Source: Paenibacillus psychroresistens (GTDB lineage Bacteria > Bacillota > Bacilli > Paenibacillales > NBRC-103111). Taken from it: 64,000 bases of DNA. Below, one piece after another: positions 1-8,000 of the stretch. The stretch lies in assembly GCF_009728935.1 (NCBI RefSeq), contig NZ_CP034235.1:5531501-5595500 (forward strand), written 5' to 3'. Within the stretch, counting starts at the first letter, position 1. Every line of letters begins with the position of its first letter. The notes under the pieces are model-generated. The model did no database searches. It saw only the letters and a list, made by a program, of their open reading frames with translations, and had not been told where the DNA came from. Both the position numbers and the translations under genes were made by a program.

Positions 1-642
1 CCGTCGCAAATTTGATGAGGCCCTGCAGGCATTACCGGATCCTAAACGATCCACTCCTGTAACTGCCAGTGAAGGTTTAGATTTCTGCAACCGTCTCTTC
101 GCTATTGAGCGAGAGATTAAGGATTCTACACCTGAAGAGCGTACAACCATTCGAATGGCGCGTAGTCGCCCGATTCTGGATGCTTTTTCAGCATGGCTTC
201 GTACACAGCGATCTCGCGTTTTACCCAAGAGTAAACTCGGGGAGGCAATTATTTATTGCCAAAACCAATGGGAGAAGCTCGAGACTTTCATGAATGACGG
301 TCGCTTAGAGATCGATAACAACCGAAGCGAACGCTCGATTAAGCCCTTTGTCATCGGTCGAAAAAACTGGATGTTCAGCAATACGCCTCGCGGTGCAAAG
401 GCAAGTGCCATGATCTATAGTATGATCGAAACGGCTAAAGAGAATGGATTAAATCCAATGATCTACCTGACTTATCTATTTGAGAAACTCCCCAATTTAG
501 AAGACCCAAAAGACACGAAAGCTTTAGATATGCTATTGCCCTGGTCACAGACTTTGCCTCTGACCTGTCGTGTATTCAATAAGAAAACCACTTAGTCCCC
601 GTCCTTTGTACTTGTGCAAGGTGGGGGCTGTTTTACGCTTAC
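1..642 (+). mobile_element. IS66-family insertion sequence, right end only
   Basis: The first 642 bases are the right part of an IS66-type element; the left part lies outside the window. The transposase frame ends at 595. About 27 bases further on, the sequence at 623-642 read on the minus strand begins GTAAGCG, the conserved tip of IS66-family terminal inverted repeats, so I place the element boundary after base 642. IS66 elements usually duplicate 8 bp of target; the flanking 8 bases here are 643-650 (CTATAGAC), and the matching copy should sit left of the element outside the window. Boundary by motif recognition; TSD is a prediction. Confidence 0.85.
2..595 (+). CDS. IS66 family transposase (TnpC type), C-terminal part
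   Basis: An open frame enters from the window edge and runs to a TAG at 593-595 (198 codons visible). It is the C-terminal part of the DDE transposase of IS66-type elements. The signature near the end is visible: a segment reading DNNRSERSIKPFVIGRKNW followed by a short conserved block with GAKASA, which in this family carries the catalytic glutamate and the IS66 C-terminal region. The last stretch (LPNLEDPKDTKALDMLLPW) is the usual IS66 tail. An internal ATG at 155 is not the start, because the homologous sequence continues upstream of it. The 5' part, including the first catalytic aspartates, is missing only because the window begins here. Confidence 0.9.
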   Translation, partial: RRKFDEALQALPDPKRSTPVTASEGLDFCNRLFAIEREIKDSTPEERTTIRMARSRPILDAFSAWLRTQRSRVLPKSKLGEAIIYCQNQWEKLETFMNDGRLEIDNNRSERSIKPFVIGRKNWMFSNTPRGAKASAMIYSMIETAKENGLNPMIYLTYLFEKLPNLEDPKDTKALDMLLPWSQTLPLTCRVFNKKTT

Positions 643-952
643 CTATAGACCCAATTAAACTCAGCAGCTCTATCACATCAGAAGGACCAAAAGTACTATA
701 GTTAGCTATTGCGGATTTTGTCGCTGCTGGTAAGGTTATTTTATTAGCGCCACTCGCTGTTAAAGAAAGGGTGTAGAAATTAGTTGAGGTTACAATTGTC
801 CCGAGAACGAGATCAATCGCAGAAACTCCATCTTCATCCCAGTAAAGTGTATGGATAGCCGTAATCTGTATAACTAAAGCTTGTCCTCTAGCAGTCAATT
901 GAAAATCAGCAGTAGATAAAGCTTGATTAAATGACCTGCATTTTAACCAACA
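643..952 (-). pseudogene. Unrecognised gene fragment interrupted by IS66
   Basis: A minus-strand frame is open from 952 to the IS66 boundary and then runs into the element, ending at 545, so its last ~32 residues are transposon-encoded and not native. No ATG is present; a TTG at 898 has no convincing ribosome binding site. The native stretch (about 100 residues) is beta-rich in appearance, with segments such as TNFYTLSLTASGANKITLP, and vaguely resembles Ig-like or S-layer-associated modules, which would fit the SLH genes next door on the same strand. I do not recognise a family. Most likely it is a remnant of a decayed gene further disrupted by the insertion. Confidence 0.35.
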
Positions 953-1097
953 TTACGCATATCTGAACAAGATGAAGGGGTTACATTAGCTAGAGATTCA
1001 TTGGAGGAAAAATTTGTGAGGGAAAGTAGTAGTATTGAGCTATATGTTTAATTTAAGCATTATATTCCATAAGAATCATTATCAATTTCAAGATAAT

Positions 1098-1131
1098 AGA
1101 AAAAGCTTAGCCCGTATTAAAGGCTAAGCTT
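1098..1131 (-). terminator. Intrinsic terminator of the first SLH gene
   Basis: On the minus strand, 30 bases after the stop of the 1161-4541 gene, there is a perfect 10-bp stem (AAGCTTAGCC / GGCTAAGCTT, arms at 1122-1131 and 1103-1112) with a 9-base loop and a short T-rich tail. Confidence 0.85.
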
Positions 1132-1160
1132 CTACTATGTCTAATTATCAAAAGTGTTAA

Positions 1161-4100
1161 TTATGGTACAAAATATCCTGCAATATCCGAAAAAATAGTA
1201 TTTATCTTATAAGGATTTGGGTCACCTGGTTCAGCTTCATCTGCACCGTCTAGATTGTATTTTTCATTTATGAAATCCAATACTTCAGGGCGAGCTATAG
1301 CTCCAATTAATGCCTCAATCGCTGTCTTGAATGTAGTATCGTAAACTCCAAAGTTAATAAATTCTCCTAATAGATTATATTCATTAAAATAAATTCCACT
1401 CGCACTATAAGCTGCTTTCATACCTACCAAGGCAGCCACATCTAAACTACCTGCTTTTGCTTTAGTTGAAAATGTCAGTTTAGCTGTTTCAAAGCCAACT
1501 GCATTAACAAATGTATCTACAATTTGCGTTTCAGTTGAATAGGTCTGTCCTGTCGCTGCAAATATTCTCCAGTCTATTAAATACTGAGCAACAGAATTTT
1601 GTCTGTTTCTTGCTATGAAATCAGTATCCATATAATCATCTGTTAATGCAGTTGGTAGGTTAAGCAATGCTGAATTAGCTGCAATTGCTGCTTTCATATT
1701 TTCTACTGAATTTGCTGCATCATTTATTGCTGTAAGCACGCTTGTAGTCAATTCAATATTTATTCTTGCGAATACATCGTTTATCTTATAAGGATTGATT
1801 GCATAACTATCATTTGTTGACCCATTGACTACATAAAGAACATAAACTTGTATATCATGGCTAGCTAAAAGAAATTTAGTAATAGTGCCATATGAGGTTT
1901 TGAATATAGAATCTGCAGTTTCTTTCACTGATCCATCTTCATTTACATATCCTCTATATTCACCATGTTCCAGGTATGCTGCTTGAATAGTTTCAATATC
2001 TTCGCTTGTTGCTGAACCGGAATCGAATATTGTTGAAAGAGCCAATTTTGTTTTTTCGTAATCAATCCCATGATCTATTGCATCTTGAATTTGAACTGAT
2101 GTTGCATACGACCCGTTCGACACAGCTTTTGAATCATACACATAATTGGTTACTGAGGTTTGTCTGCTCTTAGCAATAAAGTCTGCGTCAAAGTAATCTG
2201 CCTTAAAGGTTAATCCCAATACTTCTGCATTTACTTCCAAAGTTGTTTTCATGTTTTCTTTTAAAGAAGTATTTATTGCTGTTAACGCTGCTGCCTTTGC
2301 ATTTGCCGTGATCATTTCAGAACTGATCGCTGCAAATACATCGTTAATCTTATACGGATTGATTGCAACACTATGCGTTGACGTGTTCACTATAGCCAAT
2401 ACAGTATTCTGAATAGCAGAATTAGCTAATAGAAAGCTAGTTATAGTACCGAATGAAGTTTTGAATATAGCCTCTGCGGTATCTTTTACTGAATCATCAT
2501 CATTTACATATCCTCTGTATTTACCATGATCCAGGTATGCAGTTTGTATAGATCCTAAATCTCCAATTGTTGCTGAACCGGAATTGAATTTCGTTGATAA
2601 CGCTAATTTTGCTTTTTCGTAGGCAATCCCATTATTTATGGCAACTTGAATTTGCCCAGATGTGGCATACGAACCATTCGTAACTGCTTTTGAATCATAT
2701 ACATAGTTGGTTACTGAGATTTGTCTGCTCTTAGCAATAAAATCTACGTTAAAATAATCTGCATTAAATGTTAATCCTAATACTTCTGCGTTTGTTTCGA
2801 GAGTAGTTTTCATCGCATCTTTTTGGGCAGTGTTTATCGCTAATAAAGCTGCTGCTATTGCTGCTGGCGCCACAATGGCTGTTATTACTTTAGATCCTTC
2901 AATTAAGGAACCATCTTGAGCAACAGCTTTTACAGTTATGGTTCCAATGCCCGTAGCAGTTAACACACCACTTGTATCTATTGTTCCTGGACCACTTACT
3001 ACCGACCAAGTGACAGTTTTATTGGTTGCATTGGCAGGTGTGACAGCTGCACTTAATTGTAAAGCTTGACCATTGGCAACTTGGGTTAAATCTCCCTCAC
3101 TTGTAACGGAAATAGCACTTATTAATATTATCTCAGGATCAATTGGTGGACTCGTTGGCGTGGTTGTAGGAGTTGGTACCGTTGTTGGTGTTGGTGTTGA
3201 TGTTGGTGTTGGTTTAGCTGTGCCTTCACCTTCATAAATGGTTACAGTTGCAGGTTTTTCAAAGGTAGTACCATCCTTAGCCTTTAAGCTAACTGTTACC
3301 TTATCAATCGTACCTGTTCCCAGTATTTTTGCTACTGCATTCAGAATCAAATTGATAATCTTTGCTTCCGCTCCTAAATTAAGCTTCAAGCCTGTTGATG
3401 TTGTTTCAGCTGTAACTTCTGCTACACTGCCTTCAGGTATATTAACCTCAATTTGATCACTTTTAATATCTAAGCTATCAAAAGTTCCTTTTAACGTTAC
3501 GGTTGAATCTGCTGGCAGTAGCTCGGAAAGAACAATTTTGCTAAACCCTGTTCCCGTTGTACCTGTTTCTTGAATCGTAGTTGGCGATTGTACAGTTACT
3601 TCTCCAACAGTCGTTGATCCTTCTGCAACAATACGAACCGTTCCATTCTTCTTATCTACTATAATAGTTAGAATAATTGAGTTGTTTATATGGATCGAAT
3701 TCTCGCCCCCACCTTCTACCCTTGTTTGACCTTTTACCGTTACATTGTTAAGTGTTGCATCCCCACTCCCAATTCCTGCAGCAAATAATAGATCCCCGTT
3801 AATCACTAAATTCTGCAGAATAACACCTGGAACCTCAATCACTACATTCCCATTAATCGTCTCTATTCCAGTTGTAGGGCCTTTTGTTCCAGCTGTATTG
3901 TAAACAGTTGCTTTCGCTGCAATCGCACGATCCAAGGTAACAACCGCTTCAGCGCGAGTAATTGACTTAGTTGGCTTAAAGCTATTATCTTGCGCATAGC
4001 CTTTGAGAATTTCCTTTGCTGCAGCTGCATCCACTGCAAATTTTGCCCAAGAGGCGATTGAAGCGGAATCTGTAAAAGAAGCTTGCGGGCTTTCAGCTTT

Positions 4101-4541
4101 CGTAAGTCCCAGTAAGCGATCTACGATTACAGCAACCTCTTGTCTGCTTATTAACTTACTTGCCCCAATAGTGCCATCTGCATAACCTTCAATGTAGCCA
4201 GCTTTTACAGCAATTGCTGCTTCAACATAAGCCCAATTGGTTGAAGCGACGTCACTGAACGATACAGTTGCGTCTTTTTCCGTAAATCCAAAAGACCGAT
4301 TGATCAAAGCCATAAATTCAGCTCTAGAAATAGAGTTGTTCGGCTTAAAGCTGCCGCCTTCGTAGCCTTTAATGAATCCTTTGTCGATCCATGTAGCAAT
4401 TTGAGCTTCTGCCCAATGGCCTTTGATATCAGATTTGGCATTTGCCGATGTTGCATCACCAAATACCGTACCAAATGATGAAAATATTAGACATAACATA
4501 ACTAAGAATACTACCGATTTCTTTACTGATTTGTTCTTCAT
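1161..4541 (-). CDS. SLH-domain surface protein with Big2 domain and three ~188-residue repeats
   Basis: A 1126-residue secreted protein expected to attach to the cell wall. Order: signal peptide (about 1-28), three SLH domains (about 38-210, each with the pattern GHWAE...GY.DG.F.P...ISRAE), a beta-rich region (about 220-440) containing INGNVVIEVPGV and GGGENSIH motifs shared with the other two SLH proteins here, a Thr/Pro linker (about 447-475), one bacterial Ig-like group 2 domain (about 480-555), then three repeats of about 188 residues to the end. SLH domains usually bind pyruvylated secondary cell-wall polymer. The ATG start is preceded by AGGAGG. I cannot name a function for the repeats: no catalytic motif is evident. 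Likely role is surface coat, adhesion or matrix; this is inference from architecture. Confidence 0.88.
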   Translation of the reverse strand: MKNKSVKKSVVFLVMLCLIFSSFGTVFGDATSANAKSDIKGHWAEAQIATWIDKGFIKGYEGGSFKPNNSISRAEFMALINRSFGFTEKDATVSFSDVASTNWAYVEAAIAVKAGYIEGYADGTIGASKLISRQEVAVIVDRLLGLTKAESPQASFTDSASIASWAKFAVDAAAAKEILKGYAQDNSFKPTKSITRAEAVVTLDRAIAAKATVYNTAGTKGPTTGIETINGNVVIEVPGVILQNLVINGDLLFAAGIGSGDATLNNVTVKGQTRVEGGGENSIHINNSIILTIIVDKKNGTVRIVAEGSTTVGEVTVQSPTTIQETGTTGTGFSKIVLSELLPADSTVTLKGTFDSLDIKSDQIEVNIPEGSVAEVTAETTSTGLKLNLGAEAKIINLILNAVAKILGTGTIDKVTVSLKAKDGTTFEKPATVTIYEGEGTAKPTPTSTPTPTTVPTPTTTPTSPPIDPEIILISAISVTSEGDLTQVANGQALQLSAAVTPANATNKTVTWSVVSGPGTIDTSGVLTATGIGTITVKAVAQDGSLIEGSKVITAIVAPAAIAAALLAINTAQKDAMKTTLETNAEVLGLTFNADYFNVDFIAKSRQISVTNYVYDSKAVTNGSYATSGQIQVAINNGIAYEKAKLALSTKFNSGSATIGDLGSIQTAYLDHGKYRGYVNDDDSVKDTAEAIFKTSFGTITSFLLANSAIQNTVLAIVNTSTHSVAINPYKINDVFAAISSEMITANAKAAALTAINTSLKENMKTTLEVNAEVLGLTFKADYFDADFIAKSRQTSVTNYVYDSKAVSNGSYATSVQIQDAIDHGIDYEKTKLALSTIFDSGSATSEDIETIQAAYLEHGEYRGYVNEDGSVKETADSIFKTSYGTITKFLLASHDIQVYVLYVVNGSTNDSYAINPYKINDVFARINIELTTSVLTAINDAANSVENMKAAIAANSALLNLPTALTDDYMDTDFIARNRQNSVAQYLIDWRIFAATGQTYSTETQIVDTFVNAVGFETAKLTFSTKAKAGSLDVAALVGMKAAYSASGIYFNEYNLLGEFINFGVYDTTFKTAIEALIGAIARPEVLDFINEKYNLDGADEAEPGDPNPYKINTIFSDIAGYFVP
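1180..2855 (-). repeat. Three tandem ~188-residue repeats in the first SLH protein
   Basis: The block beginning ALLAINT at about 2851 recurs at about 2287 and about 1740 (period 564 bp between the first two). Each unit contains a FIAKSRQ/FIARNRQ motif, a central FNSGSA/FDSGSA-like segment and ends with NPYKINDVFA or NPYKINTIF. The first two units are close copies; the third is diverged and slightly longer. The unit is predicted mostly helical by eye, unlike the beta-rich Ig-like modules of the neighbouring SLH proteins. Confidence 0.85.
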
Positions 4542-4584
4542 GTTTCTTCCTCCTGATGGTTTCTTTATTTAATTACTCAAAACT

Positions 4585-4616
4585 ATTATACACCTAATCA
4601 ATGACGGAGAAATGAC
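4585..4616 (-). promoter_or_regulatory. Candidate promoter of the first SLH gene with 11-bp direct repeat
   Basis: On the minus strand a perfect TATAAT lies at 4585-4590, about 44 bases before the ATG. No good -35 hexamer sits 16-18 bases upstream; in its place is an 11-bp direct repeat (GTCATTTCTCC then GTCATTGATTA; GTCATT cores at 4611-4616 and 4600-4605). An 11-bp repeat replacing a -35 box is typical of promoters activated by OmpR-family regulators, and such a regulator is encoded at 10929. The connection is inference. Confidence 0.45.
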
Positions 4617-4663
4617 AAACTTCGACAATTTTATTAATTAGATAGATTAAAAAACACTTTAGA

Positions 4664-4705
4664 TACAAAAAACCAATAATTCCGTTTATAGGAACATTGG
4701 TTGGT
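4664..4705 (-). terminator. Second hairpin downstream of the large SLH gene
   Basis: Stem ACCAAT-GTTCC / GGAA-ATTGGT followed by a T-run when read on the minus strand (4664-4670). It lies between the main terminator of the 5071-10479 gene and the promoter of the next SLH gene, so it may be a backup terminator. The rest of 4542-5070 shows no gene that I can support. Confidence 0.6.
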
Positions 4706-4937
4706 TTATTCAATAGAGAAATGACAGTTTATATTAACATAACCATCTTCATTATAATGTCTAAGCCAAGATTTGCAGCTTTATTTTCTATACGGATATG
4801 ATCTAGGTTCTACTGTATCTAGTTAATAAAAGGCTAAATACCTGCTTTATTAGTAATATCAAATACACTCTTATCCTACTAAGTAATAGGCATTTTACGA
4901 CTATATCTTTACAAAAAAGAACTCGTTCGACTCAAAA

Positions 4938-4982
4938 TAAACAAGCTGATCCCTGCGGGATACAGGAACCAGCTTATTATAT
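4938..4982 (-). terminator. Terminator of the 1802-residue SLH gene
   Basis: Read on the minus strand, AAGCTG...CAGCTT arms (4943-4975) enclose an inner CCTG/CAGG stem, followed by a T-rich stretch. It lies about 90 bases after the stop codon at 5071. Confidence 0.75.
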
Positions 4983-5070
4983 AACCCTTGTTTAACTGAC
5001 TATTAATTTAGATCTTGACCATTTTTCGGAAATTATTATTTTCTTCAAATGTATTTCTTCTAAAATTTTA

Positions 5071-8000
5071 TTAAAATCCAGTTACTGCCTGTCCAACAAC
5101 TGCTGTTATTGAATTTCCAGCTGTATCTAAAACTGTATTACCAATATCTACAGTTGAAGAATCATCTGATTGAATGGGAGTATTACCTGCAATAGTTAAG
5201 GTGATAATGTTTGTTCCTGAACCTGCGACTGCTGAGATATTATAACTTGTTGCATCACCAGAACCACCATTAACTATAGTTCCGTTGGTGAAGTCTGAAA
5301 GACTAGCTACAACTTCCTCGCTGAAAGTTATCACTAAAGTTACTGCATCACTGAAGACTGCTGAAGCTACTGTAGGTGCTGTTTTATCCGAAATTATACT
5401 CAATTGGGAGGCTGCCGTGTTATCGTTCCCTGCAGCATCTTGCGCAACTGAACCTGTCACATCTGCTGTTACAGCTCCATCACCACTAGGTGTTATCACT
5501 AAGCTATATACTGTTCCACTTGTTGGAGTAAACGTTCCCTTTGTTCCGTTAGACACCGTAATATCCGTGGCTGTAAATCCTGTTACGGCTTCACTAAAGG
5601 TTGCGGTTACTATAAACGTGGCTGCGTTTGTCGGACTTGTTGTTCCTGTTGTTAGTACTACAGTTGGTACTGTTTTATCCGAAATTATACTCAATTGGGA
5701 GGCTGCTGTATTATCGTTCCCTGCAGCATCTTGCGCAACTGAACCTGTCACATCCGCTGTTACAGCTCCATCACCACTTGGTGTTATCACTAAGGTATAT
5801 ACTGTTCCACTTGTTGGAGTAAACGTTCCCTTTGTTCCGTTAGACACCATAATATCCGTGGCTGTAAATCCTGTTACGGCTTCACTAAAGGTTGCGGTTA
5901 CTATAAACGTGGCTGCGTTTGTCGGACTTGTTGTTCCTGTTGTTAGTACTACAGTTGGTACTGTTTTATCCGAAATTATACTCAATTGGGAGGCTGCCGT
6001 ATTATCGTTCCCTGCAGCATCTTGCGCAACTGAACCTGTCACATCTGCTGTTACAGCTCCGTCACCACTTGGTGTTATCACTAAGGTATATACTGTTCCA
6101 CTTGTTGGAGTAAACGTTCCCTTTGTTCCGTTAGACACCGTAATATCCGTGGCTGTAAATCCTGTTACAGCTTCACTAAAGGTTGCGGTTACTATAAACG
6201 TGGTTGCATTTGTTGGACTTGTTGTTCCTGTTGTTAGTGCTACAGTTGGTGCTGTTTTATCCGAAATTATACTCAATTGGGAGGCTGCTGTATTATCGTT
6301 CCCTACAGCATCTTGCGCAACTGAACCTGTCACATCCGCTGTTACTGCTCCATCACCACTTGGTGTTATCACTAAGCTATATACTGTTCCACTTGTTGGA
6401 GTAAACGTTCCCTTTGTTCCGTTAGACACCGTAATATCCGTGGCTGTAAATCCTGTTACGGCTTCACTAAAGGTTGCGGTTACTATAAACGTGGCTGCGT
6501 TTGTTGGACTTGTTGTTCCAGTTGTTAGTGCTACAGTTGGTGCTGTTTTATCCGAAATTATACTCAATTGGGAGGCTGCTGTATTATCGTTCCCTGCAGC
6601 ATCTTGCGCAACTGAACCTGTCACATCCGCTGTTACAGCTCCATCACCACTTGGTGTTATCACTAAGGTATATACTGTTCCACTTGTTGGAGTAAACGTT
6701 CCCTTTGTTCCGTTAGACACCATAATATCCGTGGCTGTAAATCCTGTTACGGCTTCACTAAAGGTTGCGGTTACTATAAACGTGGCTGCATTTGTCGGAC
6801 TTGTTGTTCCTGTTGTTAGTACTACAGTTGGTACTGTTTTATCCGAAATTATACTCAATTGGGAGGCTGCCGTATTATCGTTCCCTGCAGCATCTTGCGC
6901 AACTGAACCTGTCACATCTGCTGTTACAGCTCCGTCACCACTTGGTGTTATCACTAAGGTATATACTGTTCCACTTGTTGGAGTAAACGTTCCCTTTGTT
7001 CCGTTAGACACCGTAATATCCGTGGCTGTAAATCCTGTTACAGCTTCACTAAAGGTTGCGGTTACTATAAACGTGGCTGCATTTGTTGGACTTGTTGTTC
7101 CTGTTGTTAGTGCTACAGTTGGTGCTGTTTTATCCGAAATTATACTCAATTGGGAGGCTGCTGTATTATCGTTCCCTACAGCATCTTGCGCAACTGAACC
7201 TGTCACATCCGCTGTTACTGCTCCATCACCACTTGGTGTTATCACTAAGCTATATACTGTTCCACTTGTTGGAGTAAACGTTCCCTTTGTTCCGTTAGAC
7301 ACCGTAATATCCGTGGCTGTAAATCCTGTTACGGCTTCACTAAAGGTTGCGGTTACTATAAACGTGGCTGCGTTTGTTGGACTTGTTGTTCCAGTTGTTA
7401 GTGCTACAGTTGGTGCTGTTTTATCCGAAATTATACTCAATTGGGAGGCTGCTGTATTATCGTTCCCTGCAGCATCTTGCGCAACTGAACCTGTCACATC
7501 CGCTGTTACAGCTCCATCACCACTTGGTGTTATCACTAAGGTATATACTGTTCCACTTGTTGGAGTAAACGTTCCCTTTGTTCCGTTAGACACCATAATA
7601 TCCGTGGCTGTAAATCCTGTTACGGCTTCACTAAAGGTTGCGGTTACTATAAACGTGGCTGCATTTGTCGGACTTGTTGTTCCTGTTGTTAGTGCAACTG
7701 TTGGCACCGTCGTATCATACTCCACTTGCAAATCAATTGCTGCTAAATTCCAAAAATCTGAAGCAATACTTTGAGCAACTGAATCGTCAATGGAAACAGT
7801 CACATTGCCCTCTGAAGCAGGAGTTATCAGTACAGTATATTTAGAATCTGTTAAAACTTGAAAATCGGATGTTGATCCATTATCAACACCAAAACCTGAT
7901 TCATCAAAACCGTAAACTGGTTGGCTAAATGTTGCCGTTACTGTAAATGGCTCATATGTTGCATTTCCAACTGTCTTCGATAGAGCAACACTCAAAATTG

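Noticed and set aside
947-1051. A 34-codon plus-strand open stretch ending in TAA, with plausible codons (EQDEGVTLARDSLEEK).
   Set aside because: No start codon with a ribosome binding site and no recognisable family; at most debris of an older gene.
5285-7774. An 829-codon plus-strand frame opposite the giant SLH gene.
   Set aside because: It is a shadow of the repeat array: once one unit lacked stops in the opposite frame, all copies do. No ribosome binding site, and the sequence is the reverse complement of a well-supported SLH protein.
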